37,968 bases of DNA from an uncultured Pseudoxanthomonas sp. (GCA_946479745.1 CAMLGZ010000029.1:1-37968), one strand, 5' to 3'. Counted from the stretch's first letter, positions 1 through 8,135 are shown. The notes: generated by a model from the letters alone, not told the origin. Made by a program: numbers and translations.

Positions 1-2
1 AG

Positions 3-242
3 GCCGTGAAGAAGACCGTAAAGAAGGCCGCCAAGAAAGTAGCCAAGAAGAAGCCAGCCAAGAAGGCCGCAAAAAAGGCCGCCAAGAAAGTAGCCAAAAA
101 GCCGGCCAAAAAGGCCGCCAAGAAAGCTACCAAGAAGGCTGCCAAGAAGAAGTCTGCTAAGAAAGCCGCCAAGAAGCCTGCCAAAAAGGCAAAGAAAAAG
201 GCTCCGGTAGCGCTGCCGCCAACCCCGGCTCCGCTGATCTAA
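3..242 (+). CDS. Histone H1-like lysine/alanine-rich protein, C-terminal part (5' end off window)
   Basis: The frame is open to the left edge, so the true start probably lies outside; a GTG at 6 is the only start codon visible. What remains is almost wholly K/A/P repeats of the type KKAAKK and KKPAKK, ending in a short proline-rich tail (PPTPAP) before TAA. Such tails occur in bacterial histone H1-like and AlgP-like DNA-binding proteins, where the lysines neutralise DNA backbone charge; that role is inferred from composition only. The coding DNA is itself a degenerate tandem repeat of AAG/GCC codons, so copy number may vary between strains. It is followed by a strong intrinsic terminator, so it is the last gene of its transcript. 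Confidence 0.75.
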   Translation, partial: AVKKTVKKAAKKVAKKKPAKKAAKKAAKKVAKKPAKKAAKKATKKAAKKKSAKKAAKKPAKKAKKKAPVALPPTPAPLI

Positions 243-276
243 AAAAAGAAATCCCGATTACCCGTAAGACATAGAA

Positions 277-313
277 CTCTCTCCCCGGCGCCCAGCGGGG
301 AGGGAGTTTTTTT
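277..313 (+). terminator. Rho-independent terminator of the H1-like gene
   Basis: An 11-bp stem (277-287 with 296-306, one T-G wobble) with an 8-nt loop is followed at once by seven T residues (307-313). It sits 35 nt after the stop codon of the H1-like gene. Confidence 0.9.
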
Positions 314-358
314 ATGCGCCAGGGTGTAGCCTTCGCCTGCGGACTTGGGAGCGCGCGC

Positions 359-922
359 ATGAAGATCCTGAAGTGGCTTTTGTGGGTAGTCGTGGTGCTG
401 GCGGTGCTGATCGGCGGAGGAGGGTTGCTCTTTCCGGCCAGTTCCCATGTGGAACGGTCGACCCTCATCCAGCGTCCCCCCGCGGAAGTATTCACCACTC
501 TCAATTCCTTCGGCCGCTTCAACGAGTGGTCGCCCTGGTTCGAAAAGGACCCCTCCGCCAAATACACCTATAGCGGTCCGGCATCGGGCGTCGGCGCCAG
601 GATGGCCTGGGTGGGGAACAGTTCGGTCGGCAGCGGCAGCCAGGAAATCATCGAAAGCGTTGCGGACGGCAGGATCGTCAACGCGCTGGACTTCGACGGC
701 AGTCAAGCCAAGGCGACTTTCCAGCTGACCCCGGACGGCAATGGAACCCGGGTGATCTGGTCGCTGGATAGCGAGCACGGCTACAACCCGATCAATCGCC
801 TGTTCGGCGCATTGCTGCTCGACCGCATGGTCGGCGAAGATTACGAAAAGGGTCTGGCCAAACTGAAGGCCGTGCTGGAAAGCGACGTGCTGGAGCGCGG
901 CATGGAAAACAGCCCGCGTTGA
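359..922 (+). CDS. SRPBCC (START-like) family protein with N-terminal membrane anchor
   Basis: 187 residues. The protein starts MKILKWLLW followed by a hydrophobic stretch to about residue 24, which is a signal anchor or signal peptide. After this comes a polyketide-cyclase/dehydrase-like SRPBCC domain: the segment beginning HVERSTLIQRPPAEVF, then NEWSPWFEKDPS, then a late GNGTRVIWSLDSEHG strand, are typical of this family. The family binds hydrophobic ligands in a cavity; the ligand here cannot be told. An earlier in-frame ATG at 314 lies right after the terminator T-run and would add a non-hydrophobic leader before the anchor, so 359 is preferred. The gene is convergent with the beta-lactamase-like gene. 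Confidence 0.8.
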   Translation: MKILKWLLWVVVVLAVLIGGGGLLFPASSHVERSTLIQRPPAEVFTTLNSFGRFNEWSPWFEKDPSAKYTYSGPASGVGARMAWVGNSSVGSGSQEIIESVADGRIVNALDFDGSQAKATFQLTPDGNGTRVIWSLDSEHGYNPINRLFGALLLDRMVGEDYEKGLAKLKAVLESDVLERGMENSPR

Positions 923-939
923 GAGCGACTCTTGTCCGC

Positions 940-957
940 CTCCGGCGCATGCCGGAG
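940..957. repeat. Short perfect hairpin between convergent genes
   Basis: A 7-bp perfect inverted repeat (ctccggc / gccggag) with a GCAT loop lies in the 49-bp gap between the convergent SRPBCC and beta-lactamase-like genes. There is no T-run on either side, so it may aid termination but is not a canonical intrinsic terminator. Confidence 0.5.
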
Positions 958-971
958 TGCGGATGCCCCGC

Positions 972-2369
972 TTACTTGGGCGAGGCCGAAGCCTTGCTGG
1001 AAGAGCTGCCGCTTTCGTTGGTGGGGGTGTCGGTGGATTCGGCCATCAGCAGATCGTTGCCGATCGGCGTATCCAGCCACTGCTGTGCAGGCAAGCCCAT
1101 CGCACGGTCCAGGATGGTGGGCAACAGCCCGGAGGGCACGCTGCTGTCGCTGTTCCACAGGATGGCGATACCCAGATCGCGTTCGGGCACCAACGCCACC
1201 AGGCCCCGGTAACCCTGCACGGCGCCGGCGTGGAATACCACCTGATGCCCCGCATAGTCGAAGACGCGCCACCCCAGCGCATAGCTGGCCGAGTACACGC
1301 GCTCGCGGCGCCAGCCGGCGCGCATTTCGCCCGGCGTGCTGATCAGCGGCGCATGCAAGGTCGCCAGCAACGGGGCGGGCAACACGTCGGGACGGTGCCC
1401 CGTCTGCGCGATCAACCACTGCGCCATGTCGCTCGCGCTGGCATTGACGCCGGCCGCTGGCGGAAGCCGGTAATAACTCGGCTTGGGCATCAGCGACACC
1501 CAGCCGTTACGGCTGCGCACATGCGGACGCGCCCAGCGCGGACTGCTTTCGATGCCGGTCAGGCCGATGCTGGCGTCGTTCATACCGAGCGGTTTGAAGA
1601 TACGCCGATCCACCGCCTGGTCGTAGAAGCTGCCGGTGGCCGCGAACACCACATCGCCGATCAGGCTGAAGGCGACGTTCTGGTAGGCATAGCATTGCCC
1701 GGGAGCGCAATCGAGCGGTGCGTAGGCCAGTTTGCGGGAGACGCCGTAGTACTCGCCATTGGATTCGATGTCGCGGTCGAAAGCGTTGTGGTCGTGCAGG
1801 CCGACGCGATGGCTGAGCAGGTCGGCCACGGTGACGCGCTGCGTGGCCAGCGGATCGCTGAGTTGGAAGTCGGGTACGTAATCGGTGACCTTGCTGTCCC
1901 AGCGCAGAGAACCGTCGTTGACCAGAAGGCCGGTCATGGTGCCGGCGAAAGCCTTGGACAGCGAAGCAAGGCGGAACACGGTATGGCCATCCACCAGTTG
2001 CGGTGCGGTCACATCGGTCACGCCATAGCCGCGCGCGCTCAGCACGCGCCCGTTCTGCACGATGGCCATGGCCATGCCCGGGACGCGTTCGCCCACGGTC
2101 AGTGCGCTGGCCATGTTCTCGAATGCCGCCACGTCGAAGCCTTGCGCCAACGGCATCACGCGCTGGCTGGCCAGGCTTGTGCGATATGCCTGCGGCTGTG
2201 CAGGCGACCGGTACTGTGGAGCGGGGGCGGCGGCTGGAGCGGCGGTGTTGGCAGTCTGGTTCCAGCGAAGCGGAGTCTGTGCGGTGGAAGAAAGCGTCAA
2301 CGGCAGCAGCAGGCCCAGCAGTCCGATGCGAATGGACCTTGCAGGCCGCGAATTGCTGTTGTCTTTCAT
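972..2369 (-). CDS. Serine hydrolase, class C beta-lactamase/penicillin-binding-protein fold
   Basis: 465 residues. A basic N-terminus and hydrophobic stretch (about residues 13-30, ending STAQ) form a Sec signal peptide, so the enzyme is periplasmic or secreted. The fold motifs are visible: SLSK (S136-K139, catalytic Ser and Lys), YQN as the YxN motif in AYQNVAFSLIGD, and HAG near GAVQGYRG in place of KTG. The family contains AmpC-type lactamases, D-amino-acid peptidases and esterases (EstB type); the long Ala/Pro/Gln linker before the domain and the HxG motif favour an esterase or peptidase over a true AmpC. An ATG 22 codons upstream would place charged residues before the signal peptide, so 2369 is chosen. 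Divergent from lemA. Confidence 0.85.
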   Translation of the reverse strand: MKDNSNSRPARSIRIGLLGLLLPLTLSSTAQTPLRWNQTANTAAPAAAPAPQYRSPAQPQAYRTSLASQRVMPLAQGFDVAAFENMASALTVGERVPGMAMAIVQNGRVLSARGYGVTDVTAPQLVDGHTVFRLASLSKAFAGTMTGLLVNDGSLRWDSKVTDYVPDFQLSDPLATQRVTVADLLSHRVGLHDHNAFDRDIESNGEYYGVSRKLAYAPLDCAPGQCYAYQNVAFSLIGDVVFAATGSFYDQAVDRRIFKPLGMNDASIGLTGIESSPRWARPHVRSRNGWVSLMPKPSYYRLPPAAGVNASASDMAQWLIAQTGHRPDVLPAPLLATLHAPLISTPGEMRAGWRRERVYSASYALGWRVFDYAGHQVVFHAGAVQGYRGLVALVPERDLGIAILWNSDSSVPSGLLPTILDRAMGLPAQQWLDTPIGNDLLMAESTDTPTNESGSSSSKASASPK

Positions 2370-2404
2370 CGTGTGTCGCGCCTGCGTAAGCTGTCTCTGT
2401 TCCG

Positions 2405-2411
2405 GATAATA
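2405..2411. promoter_or_regulatory. Possible shared -10 element of a divergent promoter (hydrolase / lemA)
   Basis: In the 81-bp gap between the two divergent start codons lies GATAATA. Read rightward GATAAT (2405-2410) is a 5/6 match to a -10 box for lemA; read leftward TATTAT (2411-2406) is a 5/6 match for the hydrolase gene. Both would give leaders of about 30 nt. No good -35 box is visible for either, so this is tentative. Confidence 0.35.
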
Positions 2412-2450
2412 GCGCCGGTTTTTGCAAATGCACAAACGGGGAGAAGTTCG

Positions 2451-3053
2451 ATGACCATCTTGTTCATATTGTTGATGATTGTGGGCCTAGTAGTGGTGGT
2501 CGGACTGTGGGGCGTTGGCATTTATAACGGGCTGGTCACTGCCCGCAACGCGTTCAAGAACGCGTTCGCGCAGATCGACGTTCAGCTTCAGCGCCGCTTC
2601 GACTTGATTCCCAACCTGGTGGAGACGGCCAAGGGCTATATGAGTCATGAGCGCGAGACGCTGGAAGCGGTGATCGCCGCACGTTCTGCGGCGCAGTCCG
2701 GGCTTTCGGCGGCTAAGGCCAATCCCGGCGATCCGGCGGCGATGGCGCAGTTGGCCGCGGCGCAGGGGCAGCTGAATGCGGGGTTGGGGCGGCTGCTGGC
2801 GGTGGCCGAAGCCTATCCGGACCTGAAGGCGAACCAGAACATGATGCAGCTCACCGAGGAGCTGACCACTACCGAGAACAAGGTGGCGTTTGCGCGGCAG
2901 GCATACAACGATTCTGTGATGGCGTTCAACAATAAGCGCGAGGTGTTTCCGTCCAGCCTGCTGGCGGGGATGTTCAATTTCGGGCCGGCGGCGCTGTTGG
3001 ATATTCCGGCGGACAAGGCGGAAGTGCGGGAAGCACCGAAGGTGCAGTTCTGA
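2451..3053 (+). CDS. lemA: LemA family protein
   Basis: 200 residues. One N-terminal membrane segment (about residues 2-25) is followed by the highly conserved LemA core: YNGLVTARNAFKNAFAQIDV, then QLQRRFDLIPNLVETAKGYM, and later AVAEAYPDLKANQNMMQL and RQAYNDSVMAFNN. LemA proteins are anchored in the inner membrane with a helical-bundle domain whose biochemical role is not settled; they commonly stand beside M48 or TPM-domain membrane proteins, and here an M48 peptidase follows on the same strand. The start ATG has a GGGGAG ribosome site about 8 nt upstream; the much longer open frame to the left is antisense to the hydrolase and is not used. A small hairpin and a 236-bp structured repeat separate it from the peptidase gene. 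Confidence 0.93.
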   Translation: MTILFILLMIVGLVVVVGLWGVGIYNGLVTARNAFKNAFAQIDVQLQRRFDLIPNLVETAKGYMSHERETLEAVIAARSAAQSGLSAAKANPGDPAAMAQLAAAQGQLNAGLGRLLAVAEAYPDLKANQNMMQLTEELTTTENKVAFARQAYNDSVMAFNNKREVFPSSLLAGMFNFGPAALLDIPADKAEVREAPKVQF

Positions 3054-3087
3054 CCGAAGTAACCCTCTCCCTTCTTGATGGGGTAGC

Positions 3088-3111
3088 CCTTCCCCTGCTT
3101 GCGGGGGAAGG
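3088..3111. repeat. C/G-rich dispersed hairpin after lemA
   Basis: Perfect 8-bp arms (ccttcccc / ggggaagg) flank an 8-nt loop, 35 nt after the lemA stop. It resembles the short C-rich intergenic repeats common in xanthomonad genomes. There is no T-run, so strong termination is not expected. Confidence 0.5.
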
Positions 3112-3166
3112 TGCCGAAGGCGGATGGGGGCGCTCTTGGCGAGGTCTATCCGAGTAGAGCTATAAA

Positions 3167-3403
3167 AGCGTTTCGCGCTGCGTGCGAGTCACTTTTCTTT
3201 GAACGGCAAAGAAAAGTAACCAAAAGAAAGCCGCCCTAACGTCGCGCCCAACGATGAAGCCGTTGGGTTCGCAAACGGATCGGGAATTTTCGGAAGCAGC
3301 ATCCTGCTGCTCCGAAAACGGCGCACATCCTTGTGCGCCGCCCCTGCGGGGTTTATCCCGACCCGTTTGCCGCGTCTCACGGGGATTGGATCCAAAGCAA
3401 AGC
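3167..3403 (+). repeat. Structured interspersed repeat, copy 1 (multi-hairpin, about 237 bp)
   Basis: This copy matches 14910-15145 over its whole length. Inside it are: H1, an 11-bp perfect hairpin (3191-3217, acttttctttg arms); H2, 7 bp (3247-3267); H3, a long-range 14-position stem (3271-3284 with 3357-3370, one A-C mismatch) which encloses H4 (3287-3318, 14 bp with one bulged A), H5 (3320-3339, 8 bp) and H6 (3341-3351, 4 bp). A conserved A-rich single-stranded stretch links H1 and H2. Compared with copy 2, stem changes are compensatory. It occupies most of the 401-bp lemA-M48 gap and ends 51 nt before the M48 start. Short frames inside it are not real genes. Confidence 0.85.
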
Positions 3404-3454
3404 AGCAAGCGGAACCCGGCATCAATCGCGAACCAACAGGGCATCATTCCCTCC

Positions 3455-5359
3455 ATGAACTTCTTCGAGCACCAAGCCAAGGCACGCAGCAGTTCCACCC
3501 GCATGGTGATTCTGTTCGCGCTGGCGGTGGGCGGGATCGTGTTGGCGGTGGATCTGGCGGTGCTGGTGCTGTTGGGGACTCAGCTGAAAAGCGCGGGCGG
3601 CGTTGCGGCGCTGCTGTTGGTCGCCACGGTCGGTACGCTGCTGGTGATCGGCCTGGGTTCGATGTACCGCATGGCTTCGCTGCGCGGCGGCGGCGAAGCG
3701 GTCGCGCTGCAGATGGGTGCCACCGAGGTGCCCTCCAGCACCACCGATTTCCAATTGCGGCGCCTGCGCAATGTGGTCGAGGAAATCGCCATCGCTTCCG
3801 GCGTGCCGGTGCCAAAGCTCTACGTCATGGAGCATGAAGCGGCCATCAATGCCTTCGCCGCCGGTTACTCGCCTTCCGACGCCGCCGTTGCCGTCACCCG
3901 CGGTGCGCTGGATCGGCTCAACCGCAATGAACTGCAGGGCGTGATCGCGCATGAGTTCAGCCACATCCTCAATGGCGACATGCGTCTCAACATCCGTCTG
4001 ATGGGCACGCTGTTCGGCATCATGATGCTGAGCATCATCGGCCAGCGCGTGCTGATCTACGGGCGCGGCGGCGGCAAGAACGGCGGCGCCGTCCTGGGTG
4101 TGGCCCTGGTCGCGCTGATCGTCGGCGGTATCGGCGCGTTTTTCGGGCGCATGATCAAGGCCGGTGTCAGTCGCCAGCGCGAGCTGCTGGCCGATGCCTC
4201 GGCGGTGCAGTTCACGCGCCAGACCGAGGGGTTGGCGGGCGCGCTGAAGAAGATCGGCGGCCTGCATGAAGGCTCGCAGCTCACCGACAAAGCCAAGGCC
4301 GAGGAAGTCAGCCACATGCTGTTCGGCGAGGGGCTGTCCATGTCGGGCCTGTTCGCCACCCATCCGCCGCTGGTGGAGCGTATCCGCCTGCTGGATCCGT
4401 CTTTCAACGAACAGCAGCTGCAACAACTCGCCGCGCGCTGGATGGCCGCGCCGCCCGACGGCATGCAGGAAGACCTGGCGCTGGGTCTGGCCGCCGCACC
4501 GCCGCCGCTGCCGGCGCTGGCGCGGGAAATCAGCGTCACCCCGCCGATGATCGCCGCACAGGTGGGCCTGCCTGCCGAGGACGACTACCGCCGCGCGGAC
4601 AGCATCGCGCAGTCGTTGTCGCCTGATCTGCGCCAGTTGGCGGCGCAGCGCGAAGGCGTCATGCCGTTGCTGCTGGGCTTGCTGGTCGATGACAACCTCG
4701 GCATCGCGGCCAACCAGCGCATCGAGGTCGCCGCACGGCTGGGCGAAGCGGTCGCCACGCAAGCCTGGTCGTTGCGCGCCCAGCAGCTCGTGTCTCTGCA
4801 TCCGATGCTGCGGCTGCCGCTGGCATCGCTGGCCTTTCCGGTGCTGCGTCTGCGTCCGCGGCCGGAACTCGATGCCTTCCTCGCCGCTGTCCATGCGGTG
4901 GTGCATGCGGACGGCAAGGTTTCGCTGTTCGAATACTGTCTGGGCAAGTTGCTGGAAGTGCAGGTGCGCGAATCGCTGGACCCCGCGCGTTACGCGCGCT
5001 TCGGCCGCCGCAAGCCCGGCAACGTCAAGCGGGAATTCGCGACCTTGCTGGCGGTGGTGGCGCAGGCGGGCAACGACAACAATCCCACCACCGCCCAGCA
5101 TGCTTATCTGAGCGGATTGCAGCGCGTGCTGCCGCGCGATCATCTTCCGTACGCGCCGCCGGCCGAAGGCGTGCTGGCGCTGGAGAACGTCTGGGAAGGA
5201 TTGGACGCGCTGGATCCACTGGCCAAGCAGGTGATGGTGGAAGCGATCACCGCCGCGATCAGCCACGACGGTCGGGTCAACGTGGCCGAGTCCGAACTGC
5301 TGCGCACGATCTGCGGTGTGCTGCATTGTCCGTTGCCGGCGATGCTCGAACGCGGATGA
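3455..5359 (+). CDS. M48 family membrane zinc metallopeptidase with long C-terminal region
   Basis: 634 residues. Two hydrophobic segments at about 18-42 and 48-68, the zinc motif HEFSH (166-170), a further pair of hydrophobic stretches (about 185-200 and 212-232), and the third-ligand region SRQRELLADASA (E243) make this an HtpX-like M48 peptidase of the inner membrane. It is far longer than HtpX (about 290 residues). The extra 300 residues are alpha-helical and contain two D/G-K/R-V motifs, HADGKVSLFEYCLGKLL and the C-terminal SHDGRVNVAESELL, which look like TerB-type metal-binding helical repeats; that reading is inference. The upstream in-frame ATG at 3254 lies inside the structured repeat and would add 67 unrelated residues, so 3455 is preferred. 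LemA plus M48 is a known pairing. Confidence 0.88.
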   Translation: MNFFEHQAKARSSSTRMVILFALAVGGIVLAVDLAVLVLLGTQLKSAGGVAALLLVATVGTLLVIGLGSMYRMASLRGGGEAVALQMGATEVPSSTTDFQLRRLRNVVEEIAIASGVPVPKLYVMEHEAAINAFAAGYSPSDAAVAVTRGALDRLNRNELQGVIAHEFSHILNGDMRLNIRLMGTLFGIMMLSIIGQRVLIYGRGGGKNGGAVLGVALVALIVGGIGAFFGRMIKAGVSRQRELLADASAVQFTRQTEGLAGALKKIGGLHEGSQLTDKAKAEEVSHMLFGEGLSMSGLFATHPPLVERIRLLDPSFNEQQLQQLAARWMAAPPDGMQEDLALGLAAAPPPLPALAREISVTPPMIAAQVGLPAEDDYRRADSIAQSLSPDLRQLAAQREGVMPLLLGLLVDDNLGIAANQRIEVAARLGEAVATQAWSLRAQQLVSLHPMLRLPLASLAFPVLRLRPRPELDAFLAAVHAVVHADGKVSLFEYCLGKLLEVQVRESLDPARYARFGRRKPGNVKREFATLLAVVAQAGNDNNPTTAQHAYLSGLQRVLPRDHLPYAPPAEGVLALENVWEGLDALDPLAKQVMVEAITAAISHDGRVNVAESELLRTICGVLHCPLPAMLERG

Positions 5360-5401
5360 TGGCGAACTCTACGACCGACCAAAGTCGTGATGACCCGATA
5401 G

Positions 5402-5427
5402 CCGATGCGAACGATGATACGCATCGG
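5402..5427. repeat. Inverted repeat after the M48 gene
   Basis: Perfect 8-bp arms (ccgatgcg / cgcatcgg) with a 10-nt loop lie between the M48 stop and the DMT permease start. It could be a weak terminator or an operator for the permease gene; nothing decides between them. Confidence 0.4.
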
Positions 5428-5444
5428 TGCATCGTGGATAAGCA

Positions 5445-6344
5445 ATGAGCAATTCTCCATCAGCCACCCAAGGCAGCAGCGGCTTGTCTGTGCTCGGGGT
5501 ATCGTTCGTCGTCGTCTGGTGCACCGGTTATATCGCCGGCAAGCTGATGCTGGGCCATGCGGCCCCGTTCACCGCGCTGGTATGGCGTTTCGGATTGGCG
5601 GGACTGGTGTTCGCCGCGTTCGCGATTGTGGCGGGAGCGCGCGGCGGCGGCCGCGATGTGCTGCACAGCATGGTCGCCGGCATGCTGATGCTGTCGATGC
5701 AGTTCGGCGGCGTCTATCTGGCCATGGGTTGGGGCGCGAGTGCCGGCGTGACGGCGTTGGTGATCGGCATCATGCCGCTGCTGGTGGCGTTTCTGGCCAT
5801 GCTTGCGGGCAGCGAGCGGCTGGGCCTTGCGCAGTGGTGCGGCTTGCTGCTGGGCTTCGCAGGCGTGTTGCTGGTCGTGGCCGACCGCGTGGACGGCGCG
5901 ACACCCACGCGGGCATGGATTGCGTTGGCGGTGGGTTTGGTAGGCATCAGCATGGGAACGCTGTACCAGAAGCGCTATTCGTCGAAGATAGATATGCGCC
6001 TGGGCCTGGCCATCCAGAACGGCGTAGCCACGCTCGCATTGCTGCCTTTGGCCTTGGCCGAAGGATTCCGTTTCGAATCGAGCATGGCGTTCTACCAACC
6101 GCTGGCCTGGACCGTGCTGGTCAACTCGGTCGGTGGATTCGCATTGCTGTTCCTGCTGATCCGTCGCAATGCGGCGACGGGAGTGGCCGCGTTGTTCTTT
6201 CTGATGCCGCCTGTCACTGCGGTGTTCGGGCATCTGTTGCTCGGAGAACACCTGACGCTGCTGAAGGTCGGTGGATTCCTGTTGGCGACGGTGGGCGTGT
6301 GGATGGCTACCCGCAATCCTGCTCCGGTGCCTTCGACAGGCTGA
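5445..6344 (+). CDS. EamA/DMT superfamily permease
   Basis: 299 residues, almost entirely hydrophobic with about ten membrane segments, arranged as two EamA repeats. The first begins LGVSFVVVWCTGYIAGKLML, with FTALVWRFGLAG at the second helix, and the second repeat begins near AWIALAVGLVGISMGTLYQK. The C-terminal signature GVAALFFLMPPVTAVFGHLLLGE is typical of DMT exporters. Family members export amino acids, sugars or other metabolites across the inner membrane; the substrate cannot be told here. The ribosome site is weak. The gene ends 15 nt from the end of the convergent GMC oxidoreductase gene. Confidence 0.9.
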   Translation: MSNSPSATQGSSGLSVLGVSFVVVWCTGYIAGKLMLGHAAPFTALVWRFGLAGLVFAAFAIVAGARGGGRDVLHSMVAGMLMLSMQFGGVYLAMGWGASAGVTALVIGIMPLLVAFLAMLAGSERLGLAQWCGLLLGFAGVLLVVADRVDGATPTRAWIALAVGLVGISMGTLYQKRYSSKIDMRLGLAIQNGVATLALLPLALAEGFRFESSMAFYQPLAWTVLVNSVGGFALLFLLIRRNAATGVAALFFLMPPVTAVFGHLLLGEHLTLLKVGGFLLATVGVWMATRNPAPVPSTG

Positions 6345-6359
6345 ATTGCCTGTACGGAA

Positions 6360-7952
6360 TCAGCCCAGCAAGGGTTTGCCGAGAATCAGGTCCGATGCGC
6401 GTTCGGCGATCATGATGGTCGGCGCGTTGGTATTGCCGCCGATCAGCGACGGCATCACCGAAGCGTCGATCACGCGCAGGCCTTCCACGCCGTTGACCCG
6501 TAGCTGGCTGTCCACCACGGCGGTTCCGTCGCTGCCCATGCGGCAGGTGCCGACCGGGTGGTAGACAGTTTCGGCCTTGGCACGGATGAAGGCGACCAGC
6601 TCGCTATCGCTCAGGTCGCTGCGCGGCGGCTGGATCGGCGCGCCGCGATAGGCGTCGAAGGCCTTCTGGGCGAACAATTCGCGCGACAGCCTGGCGCACT
6701 CCAGCATCATCTTCAGGTCGAAACCGTCCTCGTCGCCAAGGTAGTTCGCTTCGATGCGTGCGTCGGCACGGGGATCGGTGCTGTTGAGCGTGATCCGCCC
6801 GCGGCTGTGCGGGCGCAGGAAACAGGCATGCAGGGTGTAGCCGTCGCCCTTGAGGCGGTTGCGGCCGTGGTCGTCCAGCATCGCCGGGACGAAGTGCAGC
6901 TGGATATCGGCGCGCGCGTCCGGCGCCAGCGGCGAGCGCAGGAAGCCGCCGGCTTCGGCGATATTGCTGCTGCCCGGACCGCTGTGGTTTCTCAGATAGT
7001 AGTTGTAGGCGATCGCGATATCGCCGACGCGGTCGTAGGTCACGCGTTGGGTGGAATGCTGCAGCGTGCAGATGTCCAGATGATCCTGCAGGTTGCGGCC
7101 GACATGCGGTGAATCCACGGCTACGGCGATGCCGTGCTTCTGCAGATGATCGGCCGGGCCGATGCCCGACAGCATCAGCAGCTGCGGCGAATTGATCGCG
7201 CCGCCGCTCAGCAGCACTTCGCGTTCGGCGCGTGCCTGGATCTCTTGGCCTCCGCTGGCATAGGCCACTCCGACGGCGCGGCCGTTCTCCAGCAGGATGC
7301 GTCGTACCAGCGCGCCGGTCATCACATCCAGATTGGGCCGGGATTTGGCCGGTTGCAGGTAGGCCACGGCCGAGGAGCAGCGCGTGCCGTCCTTCTGGGT
7401 GACCTGATACAGGCCCACGCCGGATTGTTCGGGGCCGTTGAAATCGCGGTTGTGGCGGAAGCCCGCCTGCTGCCCGGCCTCGATGAACACCGACGACAGG
7501 GCATTGGTGTAGCGCAGGTCGGAGACGTACAGCGGGCCGTCGCTGCCGTGCAGCGCGTCGCCGCCGCGCGAGTTGCGCTCGGAGCGCTTGAAGTAGGGCA
7601 GCGTGCCGTTCCAGTCCCAGCCTTCGGCGCCTGCCGCCGCCCAGTCGTCGTAGTCGCCGGCGACGCCGCGGATGTAGCACATGGCATTGATCGAGCTTGA
7701 ACCGCCCAGTACCTTGCCGCGCGGCCACCACAGGCGGCGGTTGTCGAGCTGCGGCTCGGGCGCGGTGTCGTAGTTCCAGTTCACGCCTTTCTGCCCGACC
7801 AGTTTGGCCAGGCCGGCAGGCATGTGGATGAAGGGGTGCCAGTCGCGGGGGCCGGCTTCCAGCAGCAGCACTTTGACGGCGGGGTCTTCGGAAAGGCGGT
7901 TGGCCAGCACGCAGCCGGCGGAACCGGCGCCAATGATGATGTAGTCGTACAC
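6360..7952 (-). CDS. GMC family FAD-dependent oxidoreductase (choline/alcohol dehydrogenase type)
   Basis: 530 residues. The N-terminal FAD-binding motif YIIIGAGSAGCVLANRL (GxGxxG at residues 8-13), the GMC signature region RGKVLGGSSSINAM, the second signature GGAINSPQLLMLSGIGP and the C-terminal catalytic region YHPVGTCRMG followed by GNTNAPTIMIAERASDLI are all present. The family oxidises primary alcohols, choline or sugars with FAD. It is close to BetA in style, but there is no betB or betI nearby, so an alcohol dehydrogenase for another substrate is as likely. The start codon is GTG (complement of CAC at 7950-7952); no earlier start gives a sensible N-terminus because the FAD motif begins at residue 4. 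Confidence 0.92.
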   Translation of the reverse strand: MYDYIIIGAGSAGCVLANRLSEDPAVKVLLLEAGPRDWHPFIHMPAGLAKLVGQKGVNWNYDTAPEPQLDNRRLWWPRGKVLGGSSSINAMCYIRGVAGDYDDWAAAGAEGWDWNGTLPYFKRSERNSRGGDALHGSDGPLYVSDLRYTNALSSVFIEAGQQAGFRHNRDFNGPEQSGVGLYQVTQKDGTRCSSAVAYLQPAKSRPNLDVMTGALVRRILLENGRAVGVAYASGGQEIQARAEREVLLSGGAINSPQLLMLSGIGPADHLQKHGIAVAVDSPHVGRNLQDHLDICTLQHSTQRVTYDRVGDIAIAYNYYLRNHSGPGSSNIAEAGGFLRSPLAPDARADIQLHFVPAMLDDHGRNRLKGDGYTLHACFLRPHSRGRITLNSTDPRADARIEANYLGDEDGFDLKMMLECARLSRELFAQKAFDAYRGAPIQPPRSDLSDSELVAFIRAKAETVYHPVGTCRMGSDGTAVVDSQLRVNGVEGLRVIDASVMPSLIGGNTNAPTIMIAERASDLILGKPLLG

Positions 7953-8135
7953 GCCCAGACCTGTTGCAGGAGTGCGGCGAAGCTAGCCGCCGGGGGTAGA
8001 GCAAATGCTCTGTGCGTGGCCGAAGCGCCTAAGCGACTGAAAGCTGGTGGGGATCGGCCCTGTCGGCGCTGGCGATGTTGCAGTGCATCGGATACCGTGC
8101 GCGCTGACGTGGCGGTAAAGGATGGGAACGGGGCC

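Noticed and set aside
314..358. Earlier ATG for the SRPBCC protein
   Set aside because: Lies immediately after the terminator T-run and adds a leader before the membrane anchor; 359 fits better.
3160..3504. Minus-strand frame of 114 residues over repeat copy 1 with AAFFWLLFFAVQRKVTR
   Set aside because: The same peptide appears from copy 2 because the DNA is repeated; the base changes keep stem pairing, not codons. Taken as spurious.
3422..5326. Long minus-strand frame of 634 residues opposite the M48 gene
   Set aside because: Histidine, glutamine and arginine-rich shadow of a high-GC gene; the plus strand has clear M48 motifs.
6360..7952. Calling the GMC gene betA
   Set aside because: No betB, betI or choline transporter nearby, and GMC enzymes share these motifs across many substrates.
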